This document shows positions 1 to 9,409 of a stretch of DNA of 64,000 bases, piece by piece. The stretch lies in contig JBMNIZ010000012.1 of assembly GCA_050951405.1 (NCBI GenBank), positions 1 to 64,000 of the forward strand. The letters are read 5' to 3'. Below the pieces are notes generated by a model, which did not search any database, had not been told where the DNA came from, and saw nothing but the letters and a program-made list of their open reading frames with translations. Numbering within the stretch: the first letter of the stretch is position 1; each line of letters opens with the position of its first letter. Position numbers and translations under genes: made by a program. This stretch comes from JBMNIZ01 sp050951405. GTDB taxonomy: Bacteria > Bacillota > DULZ01.

Positions 1-608
1 CCGTTCTCAAGAAAAACATCGATGTGAGGTATTAAATTGTAAGCAATAACATAGGAAAAGCCTGAGGACTGGGTTCCAACCCTTCCGCCAATTCTTTAGT
101 CTGCTGCAAAAGCTCATCCATCGCTTCCTGACCGGCCCCTGACACGGATTGATAAGTGGATACCACTACTCTTTTCAAGCCGGCCGCATCATCCAAAGGT
201 TTTAAAGCCACTACCATTTGAATGGTGGAACAATTGGGGTTGGCATTATTCCCGGTGATTTTTAATGTCCTCCGGATTCACCTCCGGCACGATCAGAGGT
301 ACAGCTGGATCCAGGCGAAAGGCGCTGCTGTTATCAATGACCACTGCCCCCTGCTGCACCGCCTCGTGGGCAAATAATTTGCTGGCTCCTCCCCCCGCAA
401 AAAAGGCCAGATCAACTCCGGAGAATGATTGGGGAGTAGTTTCCTCAATAGTATACTCCTCACCTCGAAATTGCATCCTTCGGCCCGCAGAACGGCTGGT
501 GGCCAATAACTTCAAAGACTTTACCGGAAACTTTCTTTCTTCCAGAATTTCCAGAATGGTCTTCCCCACTACCCCTGCTCCCACAACTGCTACATTATAT
601 TGTTTCAA
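1..608 (-). CDS. asd: Aspartate-semialdehyde dehydrogenase (partial, frameshifted)
   Basis: NADPH-dependent reduction of aspartyl phosphate to aspartate semialdehyde, the branch point to lysine/DPA and threonine/methionine. The N-terminus shows the nucleotide-binding motif VVGAGVVGKT and the segment VIDNSSAFR typical of Asd. The frame breaks near 245, where two homopolymers each look one base short, just before the catalytic-Cys region that would read ANPNCST. It resumes as MVVALKPLDDAAGLKR and breaks again near 45, where TT has become T. After correction the protein still runs off the window start, so the C-terminal part is outside. It lies 47 bp downstream of dpaB, as in spore-former dpa-asd operons. 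Family assignment is firm; the breaks look like base-calling errors, not decay. Confidence 0.9.
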
Positions 609-655
609 TCTGTATTACCTCCTCGGTTCTGTTGGTGAAACCGCCAGAACATTTT

Positions 656-1238
656 TTATTTATATTCTACCAGTAGTGGCTGAAGCTGTCTCCCCTCTAA
701 GGCAGCAATTATTGTATCCGGAATTCGATCCATGTGGGCCACCAAAGAATTTTGCTTTTCTCCGGATTATCCTGTCCAAAAGGAACAAAATATATATTCC
801 GTGTATTGAGCAGCAGTCCCAGGTTCCTGGCATTCATGCTTAGACCATCGTTGGTGAAATCGCTAACACAACAGGCTTTTGATTGCGCAATTGGGCCTTT
901 AACGCCATCAATACGGGACTATCGCAATACCATGGGCCAATTTGGCCAAGGTGTTCCGGTACAGGGAGCCACTACAATAATATCCAGGTAGCTTTTCGGA
1001 CCGATGGGTTCAGCTTCCGCGATGGTGGATATTTCCTTTTTCTTAGTGATTTCCCGTAACCGATTTAGCCAGTAAGCGGGCTCTCCAAACCTGGTCCTGG
1101 AGGAACTGATCGAAGATGAAACAATGGGAAACACTTCGGCCCCCATCTGCACCAATTCTTCAACCTGCGGCAGAACCTTTCCAAAGTACAATAGGAACCG
1201 GTTAAAGCAAAGCCGATCTGTAACCCATGCAAAACCAC
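656..1238 (-). CDS. dpaB: Dipicolinate synthase subunit B (frameshifted)
   Basis: Flavoprotein-like subunit of dipicolinate synthase (SpoVFB), made in the mother cell to load spores with DPA. Recognisable pieces are IGFALTGSYCT at the N-terminus, TRFGEPAYWL, AEPIGPKS, VVAPCTGTPW and, near the end, a stretch reading FVPFGQDNP. At least three single-base frame breaks (near 1190, 860 and 735) sit in short homopolymers; correcting them gives about 193 residues, the usual family length. A GTG start at 1238 is chosen because GGAGGTGA lies just upstream and the family begins there. Its normal partner dpaA is absent: only about 155 bp separate dpaB from dapB. Confidence 0.85.
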
Positions 1239-1349
1239 CCAGTCACCTCCCAAAGAGTATTCGCCTCAAAGTTAAGCTGCTCTTAAAAAAGCTGCGGATA
1301 AAACTAGGGCAATATTATCCTGCGGTCTTGTCTGTCTGTGGACTATTAC

Positions 1350-1377
1350 CAATATATGAATACTCTTTTCCGGAAGT
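1350..1377 (-). promoter_or_regulatory. Possible sigma-K-like promoter before dpaB
   Basis: On the minus strand an AC dinucleotide lies about 17 bp upstream of CATATATTG, resembling the sigma-K pattern AC-N16/17-CATANNNTA with one mismatch. It sits in the dapB-dpaB gap, and dpaA/dpaB are sigma-K genes in Bacillus. The motif is short and AT-rich, so chance occurrence is possible. Confidence 0.3.
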
Positions 1378-1393
1378 GCAGTATTGGTTGTTC

Positions 1394-2195
1394 TTAAGCA
1401 AGAAGATTCTCCAAGCCGAATACGCTTCATTTAAAGACTTGACCCGGCGAATGGCCAACATTACTCCGGGAACAAAAGATTCCCGGGAAAAGGAATCATG
1501 TCGGATAGTCAATATTTGTCCCTCCAGACCAAAAATTACCTCTTGATGGGCGATCAGGCTGGAAGCCTCACACTATGTACGGGCACCTCCAAATCCTGAT
1601 GGCCTCGCGCTCTTTCCTCTTTCTTTTCTCTGCTCTTCGGCAAGACAGCTCTTGCCTCCCATTCTTGGCAAATTAGGCGAGCAGTACGCAGAGCCGTCCC
1701 CGAAGGGACATCCAGCTTTTCTTGGTGATGCAATTCAATAATTTCCGCCTTGGAGAACCAGCGGGCTGCCTCCTGCGCAAAACGCATCATGAGAATTGCT
1801 CCCAGGGCGAAATTCGGGGCAATCACAGCACCAATTTTCAATTTCCTGGCCATGCGGGCAATCTCTTTGATTTGCTCCCGGAAAAACCCTGTGGTACCCG
1901 AAACCACTGCTACACCATATTTCAGTGCTGTCTTGATATGCTCCCCTCCGGCCTTGGCATTGGTAAAATCTACTAAAACATCCGGCGAAGTGTCTTTGAT
2001 CACTTTTTCCAGATTCGGCGATACCAAAATGCCCTTCTTGCCTATTTCTAAAACATCACCAATATCCTGGCCAAGATGAACAATATCTACAGCTCCCACC
2101 AGCATCAGTTCCGGCGATTTCACAATAGCCTGGGTCACTACCCGACCCACTTTACCACAAGCACCTGTTACTACCACTCGATACTGGCCGGTCAT
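1394..2195 (-). CDS. dapB: 4-hydroxy-tetrahydrodipicolinate reductase (frameshifted)
   Basis: Reduces 4-hydroxy-tetrahydrodipicolinate with NAD(P)H in the lysine/DPA pathway. The N-terminus has the Rossmann motif VTGACGKVGR; the middle has VVSGTTGF, the active-site region ELHHQEKLDVPSGTA, and the C-terminus HQEVIFGLEGQ and VFGLENLLA. The frame breaks near 1553, where a GG seems to have lost a G, and again near 1420; the real stop is the TAA at 1394-1396. Corrected length is about 266 residues, normal for the family. ATG at 2195 follows GGGGTGA. It is the first gene after the lysine riboswitch, so lysine should repress it. Confidence 0.9.
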
Positions 2196-2224
2196 TGCTA
2201 ATCACCCCGAGAGAAAACTAAATG

Positions 2225-2253
2225 AAAAAGGCCGGATAAGCATCATCCAAGCC
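2225..2253 (-). terminator. Intrinsic terminator of the lysine riboswitch
   Basis: On the minus strand GGC-TT-GGAT pairs with ATCC-G-GCC around a 7-base loop and is followed by TTTTT. It lies between the aptamer and dapB, the expected place for the expression platform that stops transcription when lysine is bound. Confidence 0.65.
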
Positions 2254-2326
2254 ATTTATAGCGACTTGATGCCTATACTCTCCTGGATACGAGATAGTGC
2301 TCCATCATGAGACCAGGAATACCTCA

Positions 2327-2471
2327 TGATGACAGTACTACACTTCTTCAGTGCAGTCCCAGCACTGGACCCTGGGGGAATTCCAGCGCTTCGGCGGTGG
2401 TTCCTTTCAATCCGGATCATCCTCCCCGCGTCACCGGTCTACTCTTAACCTCCCGCACCCCTACCTCATCC
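2327..2471 (-). promoter_or_regulatory. Lysine riboswitch (L box)
   Basis: The minus strand carries hallmark conserved blocks in order: GATGAGGTAGGGGTGCG at the 5' side, AGAGTAGA, the CGCCGAAGCG junction, CTGGGACTGCA, and ACTGTCATC closing helix P1 with the initial GATGA. A small hairpin just upstream (CCTCATC/GATGAGG) overlaps the 5' strand of P1 and may take part in switching. A second stem formed by CATCATGAG and CTCATGATG follows the aptamer. It precedes dapB, a classical target. Confirmation would be a covariance-model hit to the lysine riboswitch family. Confidence 0.9.
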
Positions 2472-2503
2472 CTGGGAGATGAGGCATGCAATATTTTTTT
2501 ACC

Positions 2504-2532
2504 AGTATAATACATTTCAACGTAGTTGACAA
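2504..2532 (-). promoter_or_regulatory. Sigma-A promoter of the lysine riboswitch-dapB unit
   Basis: TTGTCA, a 17-bp spacer and TATACT on the minus strand, about 35 bp upstream of the aptamer. The left end of IS30 copy 1 begins 15 bp upstream of the -35 box. Confidence 0.75.
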
Positions 2533-2547
2533 GCATTAATTTCTTTA

Positions 2548-3773
2548 TGTTGTTATCGGGAATTGCAAGTTTAATTGCCACCCATATTTTGGCATCCTCT
2601 GATTATACTGCCATCTTTGCCATCTCATTGGCAGATTTATATCCATGAATTTTTCTTGGGTAATTATTCATCCAGTTCTCAATTCGCCTAATATCTTTCT
2701 GTTTAAGCTTGCTGATATCTGTGCCCTTTGGAATAAACCGACGTATTAGCTTATTAGCATTTTCATTGGACCCACGTTCCCATGCGCTGAATGGGTGAGC
2801 ATAATAGATTTTAGTCCGATGAGTGCCCGGCTTTCTGATTGAACTCTCTAATTCTACACTATTAAGAAACTCTCTTCCGTTATCTACCGTAATGGTTTTG
2901 AACACTTCTGAAAAGCGTGCTCCGTACTCTCTTTCAAGCCTATCCAGCGTTTTCTTCACTGATTTCTGTGTCTTTTCCGGCATCTTTCGGATAATCTCTT
3001 TTCTAAACTTGCGTTCTGTTAGAACTAAGAGTGCGGCTTTGCCTTTCCCTTTGCCGCTTACAACACAATCCATCTCCCAATGGCCGGCTTCTTCACGAGT
3101 ATTAGCTGCCGCAGGTCTTTCTTCAATGCTTCTGCCTTTTAGATTGTTGTGGGCAACTCGTACCCTCTTATGGCGATTTTTTTTAGGTACTCGTTTTACT
3201 GGAAGGTTTTTATTTGTTATATTGCAAATACTTCTTTGTCGATATAGTTATAGAGCGTTTTTGTGCATATACTAGTCTTAAATTTTAAGCCTTTTGCCCG
3301 GATTTCGCCAATGACTGCGTCAGGGGTATATCCCTCTTTGATAATTTTTTTTTCAATGTAATCGGCTAGTCCATGGTCATGACCGATCTTTAAGCATGTT
3401 CCCTTATTAGCAGCTCTCTCCCGGTATATTCGCTCTGCTGTATCTGCACAGTATCTATCAACATAAACCAGGTCGCTTCTCAGCATCCTGACAGTTCCAC
3501 GGGCAATCTCACGTTCGATGGTTCGCTTATGCTTGCCTAACAGCTTTGCTATCTCGCTGGGTGACTTCTTCTCCTTTAGAAGAATTTCAATCTGATAGCG
3601 TTCTTTTACAGTGATGTGTTTAAAGCGGCGGGAAGTCGTGGTACAATTGAGTTGACTCATGTGCTTTGCCTCCTTTATGTTTTTAAGCGTAGTTACCTTA
3701 AACATATCAGAGGTTTAGCCATGAGTCTCTATTTTTTATTAATTAAATGCGGCAATTAATTTTACAACTTACC
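2548..3773 (-). mobile_element. IS30-family insertion sequence, copy 1
   Basis: About 1226 bp, nearly identical to the copy at 23200-24423. The limits come from comparing the two copies: both begin TGTTGTTATCGGG and end CAACTTACC. Imperfect terminal inverted repeats are visible (16 of 23 positions match, ending in TTAATTGCC). This copy has a 4-base ATTA-type duplication in its non-coding right part relative to copy 2. No direct target repeat is visible at its flanks, unlike copy 2. Confidence 0.85.
2603..3660 (-). CDS. IS30-family transposase, frameshifted copy 1
   Basis: DDE transposase with an N-terminal HTH (SEIAKLLGKHKRTIEREI) and a catalytic domain showing HWEMD, ITVDNG and RGSNENANK as the likely D, D and E segments. 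ATG at 3660 is preceded by AAGGAGG. The frame breaks near 3217: this copy reads ATATTGC where copy 2 reads ATATTTGC, one T fewer. The span is 1058 bp, one less than a multiple of three; the consensus of both copies would encode 352 residues. Confidence 0.9.
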
Positions 3774-3790
3774 AAAAACGGTCACGGGCC

Positions 3791-5780
3791 TTACCGGTCG
3801 GATGACTTTTTCCAGTAGATCTCAACGGAGTCCCCCTCTTTCACTACACTGGTAAAGCCGATTTTTCATTGTTTATTTTCATGACCAATTGATGATCTTT
3901 TGATTGTCTTGTATCAAAGTCAACTACGCCGAAGATATCGCTCAGGATCAAATCACCTTGTGAGGGGCGAGGAATACTCAATTTTCTGCCGTTAAAGGTT
4001 ATATTGATCGATTCCGTATTAATGGGGACTGGCATCTTTTTCTGATTTCCAGGCAATCCCCCGGGGTCAGGGGTGTCCTCTGGTCTGAGACGGGTCTTCC
4101 GTTTAGGATGATTTCCAGCTGGTCTTGAAGCTGAAATTTTAGGTGATTTAAAAGGTCACTGATGGTATGTAATGCTTTGTACTGGATGATAGAACCTTCG
4201 TTTAATTCAGTGTGCGGATCGGCCGGTTTTCCATCAACTGTGATGGAGTGGATTAGCGGGTGCTGGTTTCCATTAACCAGGATCGGTTGTTCCAGCGAAT
4301 CTGCCGGCAAGACATCGGCAACCGTTCCCTGCCCCGGTATGCCATCGCTGCCGGGAACGAATTTTATCTGGTCACCTTCACGGACAGGAGAAGTAAGCCG
4401 GGCTTTCCGACCATTGACGGTGATTTTTCCCTGTTTCCCAGGTTGCCCTTTTAAAAACTTGGTTTCTCCGTTGACTTCCACTGCCAGAGCCGGGCCGATT
4501 TTACCAAAATACTGATTGGGGTTGATGCCGGCATGGATGAGGGCGTCCCCTACAGAGGAATCCTGCCCCTGAAAAAGTCTCACGGTTCGATCATTAACCT
4601 TGACGGTGATCAGCTTGAGAACCCTGTTAAAAAAGAGCGTCCTTGGCAATTCCCAATGGCGTTATTGCTTGGGGAGGCATGAGTTTGTTGAATGTTTTAT
4701 TAATTCTGCAGCCTGTTCGTAACCGGTAACAGCCACTCTGTTTTCCGGTAGATCCAAGCAGGCAGCGATTTTGTTTGTAAGGTTAGGGGTGAGACTGCCT
4801 CCTCCAATACAGAGAACGGCTTGGGGCGGATGGCCGTTAAGCTTAATGATGGCTTCAGCGATTTTACCAGCCAAATCGTTAATTATTTCCTCTAGGCCGG
4901 CAATAAGATCAACTTTTTGGTGACGGTATTCCAAACCCATGATGTCACGGAAGGTCAAATGTTCAACGGATTTTTCCAGTTGGCGTTTCAGTTCTTCCGC
5001 CGCAGGAAAATCTAGCAGGTATTTAGTTGAAAGAGTTTCAGTGATCTGGTCTCCGGCCATGGGTACCATGGCATAACCGGTGACTGTACCCCGATTGGAA
5101 ATGGCAATGTCGGAAGTGCCGGCGCCAATATCTACCAGGGCCAGGTTAAGCTGCCGCATGCTTTCCGGTACAGCCATATTCATGGCAGCTATTGGTTCCA
5201 GGGTCAAATAGGCCATTTCCAGATCTGCTTCTTCCAGGACCGCAGACAGGGAGTCAATAACTACTCTGGGAAGAAAACTGGCAATGACCTCCACAGCGGC
5301 TTGTTTCCCCGACTGTCCCACCAAGTTGCCAATTAGGTGCTCATCCAGGTACTGGTGCAGAATACTGTAGCCCACACAATGGTAATCATCAGCTTTAGAT
5401 ACTTGCCCCATTTGGCGTTGGGCGGATTGTACTGCCTCCAGATGGAGACCATGAGTCATTTCCACCGAGATGTGTTGGGGAATAGGGAAACTCAATTCAG
5501 CTCGTCCATAAGAAGTCAATAAGGATCGCCCGGCTGCTGCCACGGCAACCTCTTTCAGTTCAGTGTTATGTTTTTCTTCAAAGGTCCGCTTGATTCGGGA
5601 AACGGTTCCGGCTACTTTGGGAATATCATGAATCTGGCCACCAATCATGGATCTTTCCTGGTGTTCCAACATTTCCACGTCAATGATTTCCAGAGTTTCT
5701 GATTCAGTAGCCCTGGAGGCGATGATGCCCACTACACTCCTGGTGCCTATGTCTAACGCAAAAATGCAGTTGGATTGCAC
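3791..5780 (-). CDS. FtsA/PilM-like ATPase with C-terminal beta-grasp-like repeats (frameshifted)
   Basis: Residues 1-370 form an actin-like ATPase of the FtsA/PilM type: FALDIGTRSVVG (phosphate 1), an SHS2-like middle, LALVDIGAGTSDIAI (phosphate 2) and VLCIGGGSLTPNL (adenosine motif). A stretch PPQAITPLGIAK links this to about 290 residues with repeated units of the form xVNGxxx...LxxGDxIxx, resembling small beta-grasp or SLBB-like folds. The frame breaks near 4672, 4638, 4020 and 3862 at homopolymers; the real stop is the TAA at 3791-3793. The GTG start at 5780 has GGGGG nine bases upstream. FtsA-like proteins anchor FtsZ or assemble at membranes, but the target here is unknown. It is monocistronic, diverging from azlC. 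Confidence 0.7.
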
Positions 5781-5863
5781 GATGTTTATCCCCCTTCCTT
5801 GGATTCCCCTCCCCTACACTACATATTTCTATTTCGACCAATATCGGGAAATTCCTTTCATCA

Positions 5864-5892
5864 TTGACCCTCATGCTCTGCCTTGTTATAAT
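5864..5892 (+). promoter_or_regulatory. Sigma-A promoter of azlCD
   Basis: TTGACC, a 17-bp spacer and a perfect TATAAT on the plus strand, ending about 43 bp before the azlC ATG. Confidence 0.8.
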
Positions 5893-5934
5893 TTCCTATA
5901 GCTGTTTTTACATATCTTGTTAGTGGGTGATCAA

Positions 5935-6612
5935 ATGTTTCGGCAGAAGTTTTGGCTGGGGATGAAGCACTCCCTACCCATAGTCCTTGGCTATTTTCCT
6001 TTGGGTTTTGCTTTTGGTATGATGGGGCGGGAAGCTGGCTTGACAGTATTAGATATAGTGCTGATGTCCACCCTGGTTTTTGCCGGAGCGGCTCAATTTA
6101 TTGCAGTAGGTTTGATTGGAGCAGGTGTGGATGCCGGGACCATTTTGGCTACTACTTTTTTGGTCAATATTCGGCATTTGTTGATGAGTACGGCCCTTCA
6201 ACCCTATCTTAAGGGCATTTCTCGTACCACCCTGGGGCTGGTTGCTTTTCAAATCACTGATGAGACTTTCGTAGTAGGATCTAATTATCATGCCACTCAA
6301 CGACCTTCCCATATCTTCCAGCTAGGATTAAACATGACCAGCCATGCTACCTGGATAGCCAGTTCATGGTTGGGAGCTGGCATTGGGACTCTGGTTGCCC
6401 AGCCGGAACGGCTGGGTTTGCGTTTTGCATTACCGGCTATGTTTATCGCTCTTTTAGTCGGACAAATCAAAAACAAGGCAGCGATGACAACGGCAGTCAC
6501 TGCCGGAGGTATTTCCCTTTTGGCTGGAAGCTTCTTCCCGGGGAACTGGCATATTTTACTGGCTGCCTTGGTAGCTGCCTCAGTGGGAGTGCTGTTAGAG
6601 AAATGGAAGTAA
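5935..6612 (+). CDS. azlC: Branched-chain amino acid exporter, large subunit AzlC
   Basis: Membrane protein of the AzlC family, which with AzlD exports branched-chain amino acids and analogues. The 226-residue sequence is strongly hydrophobic with the family N-terminus LGYFPLGFAFGMMGREAG and LVFAGAAQFIAVGLI. ATG at 5935 is preferred over an upstream TTG because GGTGA lies four bases before it. Its end overlaps azlD, indicating translational coupling. No Lrp/AzlB-type regulator lies beside it. Confidence 0.9.
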   Translation: MFRQKFWLGMKHSLPIVLGYFPLGFAFGMMGREAGLTVLDIVLMSTLVFAGAAQFIAVGLIGAGVDAGTILATTFLVNIRHLLMSTALQPYLKGISRTTLGLVAFQITDETFVVGSNYHATQRPSHIFQLGLNMTSHATWIASSWLGAGIGTLVAQPERLGLRFALPAMFIALLVGQIKNKAAMTTAVTAGGISLLAGSFFPGNWHILLAALVAASVGVLLEKWK

Positions 6613-7097
6613 ATATTACTTACTTGATACTGGGTATGGCACTGGTTACCTATCTGCCCCGGGCTCTGCCCCTGTTTTTATTTGCCCGGATTGATTTGCC
6701 GCCAACTCTTCTTCGCTGGTTGGCTTATGTCCCGGCGGCAGTCTTGGCTGCTCTTCTGGCGCCGGCTATTTTCCGACCGGAAGGGTTCTGGGATTTTTCT
6801 ATTGATAATTTGTTCTTATTGGCGGCAATTCCTACTTTTTTTGTGGCCATTATAACCAGGAGTATGATCTGGTCTGTAGTTGCCGGGATGCTGGTATTTG
6901 CAGGGCTACAGATTTTATTTGACAAGCATCTTGTTTGCTGGATCGGGGTAGCATCAGTGGCCGGCTGCTTCCTGACAATTATCAATCAAGGCCGGGGAGA
7001 CCCGGCCTTGATGAATGTTTACATGTTGATACTGCTTAACTTAATGACTGAAAAGCCTTGGCGGCTGCCTCGACGGTCTTTTCAATGTCTTCGGTAG
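6603..7097 (+). CDS. azlD: Branched-chain amino acid transporter small subunit AzlD
   Basis: Small membrane partner of AzlC, beginning MEVNITYLILGMALVTYLPR with four hydrophobic segments. The first 106 residues match the usual AzlD length and end at GLQILF. The open frame runs on to 7097, across an inverted repeat and 62 bp into the end of hemL, giving an implausible charged tail. One extra T at 6920 would create a TGA right after GLQILF, so the true end is probably near 6922. ATG at 6603 overlaps the azlC stop. Confidence 0.75.
   Translation: MEVNITYLILGMALVTYLPRALPLFLFARIDLPPTLLRWLAYVPAAVLAALLAPAIFRPEGFWDFSIDNLFLLAAIPTFFVAIITRSMIWSVVAGMLVFAGLQILFDKHLVCWIGVASVAGCFLTIINQGRGDPALMNVYMLILLNLMTEKPWRLPRRSFQCLR
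6988..7009. terminator. Hairpin between convergent azlD and hemL
   Basis: Nine-base-pair GC-rich stem, AAGGCCGGG and CCCGGCCTT around GAGA, in the gap between convergent genes. Neither side has a good T tract, so it may be a weak bidirectional terminator. Confidence 0.5.
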
Positions 7098-8329
7098 TAT
7101 GGGCTAGTGACATGAAACCGGCTTCAAATTGAGAGGGTGCAAAATAGATCCCTTGTTTTAGCATCTGTTCAAAGTAACTGGCAAATAACTTAGTATCGGA
7201 AGAAGTGGCTGTGGCATAATCCTTTACCTTAACGTTGGTAAAGAAGGTAGAAAACATGGAACCCACCCGGTTCATGCTGGTAGGAATACCTGCGTTAGCG
7301 GCTGCCTCCTTCAAACCTTTCTCTAATAATGCGGATTTGTCTTCCAGTTCTTGATAGACGGAAGGATCTTTTAACAGCTGCAGGGTAGCTAGTCCCGCGG
7401 TCATGGCTACCGGATTGCCTGACAGGGTGCCAGCTTGGTAAACCGGGCCGGCAGGAGCAATTTGCTCCATAATTTCTTTTTTACCCCCATAAGCCCCTAC
7501 TGGCAAGCCGCCTCCAATGATTTTTCCGAGACAAGTCAAATCCGGCTCTATATCATAAAGAAGTTGGGCTCCCCCAAAAGCCACCCGGAAGCCGGTCATG
7601 ACTTCATCAAAGATCAACAGGGTTCCATATCGCTGGGTCAGTTCCCGGAGACCGGTCAAGAAACCGGGTTCGGGAGGGACACAGCCCATGTTTCCGGCTA
7701 CCGGTTCCAGAATTACGGCCGCAATACTTTCCGCCTTCCAACCGGAAAATTTCTTCCAGGGTGCTAAGATCGTTATATGGTGCTGTGATGGTGTTTGAAG
7801 CAATATTAGCAGGGACACCGGGACTGGTAGGCACCCCTAAAGTAAGGGCTCCGGAACCGGCTTTGATGAGCAGGTAATCTGCATGGCCATGATAGCAGCC
7901 TTCAAACTTGATAATATTGTCTCGTTTGGTATAGGCCCTGGCCAGTCGGAGAGCACTCATTGTAGCTTCCGTGCCCGAGTTCACCATCCGCACCAGGTCC
8001 ATGGAAGGAAAGGTTTCCACCAGGAATCTGGCCACTTCCGTTTCCAATTGGGTGGGAGCTCCGAAGCTGGTACCTATTTCCAAACATTCTTTGAGAGCTT
8101 CTATCACCCGGGGATGGCGGTGTCCAAGTATTAGAGGTCCCCAGGAGCCCACGTAGTCAATATAGACATTGCCATCGGCATCGATGATTTTGGATCCTTC
8201 CCCTTTCACAATAAAGGGGGGATTGAGGCCCACTGCTTTGTAGGCCCTTACAGGACTATTGACGCCACCGGGAAGGTACTGCTGGGCTTCGGCAAATAGT
8301 TCCCGGGAGGTTTCCAATCCTTTAAACAT
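7036..8329 (-). CDS. hemL: Glutamate-1-semialdehyde 2,1-aminomutase (frameshifted)
   Basis: PLP enzyme making 5-aminolevulinate from glutamate-1-semialdehyde, the second step of the C5 pathway. The N-terminal part has GGVNSPVRA, DYVGSWGPLILGH and MVNSGTEATMSA; the C-terminal part has LIFDEVMTGFRV and the PLP-lysine region GKIIGGGLPVGAYGG. The frame breaks near 7733, where a G appears missing in a GG(G)CGG run. Corrected length is about 431 residues, as expected. ATG at 8329 follows GGAGTGG. It is the last gene of the tetrapyrrole operon. Confidence 0.92.
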
Positions 8330-8381
8330 GAGACCACTCCTCTGTGGGATTGATTATTTGGGTGTTTAACGCAAAGACAAA

Positions 8382-9379
8382 TCAGTAACCCTTTCGACCA
8401 TGATACAGGCACCATGGTTCTTCTGCCATGTAATCCCCATCGTGATAGAGGTAGGCTCGGGCCCGGCAACCGCCGCAGATTTTCTTGTAATTACAGACTG
8501 CCGCAGCCCCCTTTATAATTCAGGGTGCGAAGTTCCTGCAGGATGGGGTTTTCCGACCAGATTTTGCTAAAGGGGGTTTCCCGGACATTGCCCAAAGGAA
8601 TATTTAAGTAAGCACAGGGTTGCACTTCTCCTTTAGGGCTGATAATGCAGTAGTGAGTACCTGCCAGACATCCCCTGGCAAAACGCAGATCCATGCCCAT
8701 TTGCCTGGCAATGCGCATGAACTGGGGTGCGCAGGTAGGTTTTAGTTCAATGTCGACTTCTTGCTGCTTTTGCAATATCCTTTTTAGCAAATTCTCATAT
8801 TGCTCCGCCCTTAGGGATTCTGTTTCTATATTGGCTGCCCTCCCTGTAGGCACCAGAAAAAACAGATGATGGGCCACGGCCCCTTTTTCTACGGCGAAAT
8901 CAGTAATTTTCTCTACCTCATGGTCATTCCACTCAAAAATTGTTGTGTGGATTTGAAAAGGTAAGTCAACAGCGCGACAGTTGTCCATCCCGGCCACTGC
9001 CTGGTCCCAGGCTCCTTGGTATTGCCTGAGTTCATCGTGCCTGGCCGGATCCATGCTATCCAGACTGATCCCCACTCCCATGGTTCCTGCTTCTTTGAGG
9101 CGAAGTGCCACTTCCCGGTTGATGAGAGTGCCGTTGGTACCGAAAACTGGTCTCAACCCAAGGGAACAAGCATATTTCACCAGCTCAAAAATGTCTGGCC
9201 GCATTAAAGGCTCGCCACCGCTGAATATCATTATCTTAAAACCAACTCCAGCTATTTCTTCCAAAAGATTCTTGGCCTCATCGGTGGAAAGCTCATCAGA
9301 TGCTTTGGCTCCGGCATCCCTGTAGCAGTGGTCTGCAGTACATATTACACTGGTTGGTTGTATTCCAGGAAATAATCAA
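8382..9379 (-). CDS. nirJ2: Radical SAM heme biosynthesis protein NirJ2/AhbD-like (frameshifted)
   Basis: Radical SAM/SPASM enzyme of the siroheme-dependent heme branch; homologues decarboxylate heme precursors (AhbD: Fe-coproporphyrin III to heme). After correcting an extra C near 9317 the N-terminus reads IISWNTTNQCNMYCRHC, giving the CxxxCxxC cluster motif, followed by FSGGEPLMRP. After a second break near 8505 the C-terminus reads GCGVCNYKKICGGCRAR, the SPASM cysteines. A TTG start at 9379 is chosen from AGGAGG eight bases upstream and from the family N-terminus. It lies 30 bp after hemB. NirJ2 versus AhbC/AhbD sub-type is inferred from the N-terminus and context. Confidence 0.85.
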
Positions 9380-9409
9380 ATGCTTAAGCCTCCTAGCTCT
9401 GTATAGCCA

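Noticed and set aside
265..843. Long plus-strand open frames opposite asd and dpaB
   Set aside because: They mirror conserved minus-strand genes, lack ribosome-binding sites and have biased composition; the same holds for the many antisense frames elsewhere.
4640..4690. In-frame stop as a real gene end of the FtsA-like ATPase
   Set aside because: Another frame through this spot reads PPQAITPLGIAKDAL, matching the family, so two close frame breaks explain it better.
6366..6602. Upstream extension of the azlD frame inside azlC
   Set aside because: It lies within azlC and has no hydrophobic pattern; azlD starts at the ATG overlapping the azlC stop.
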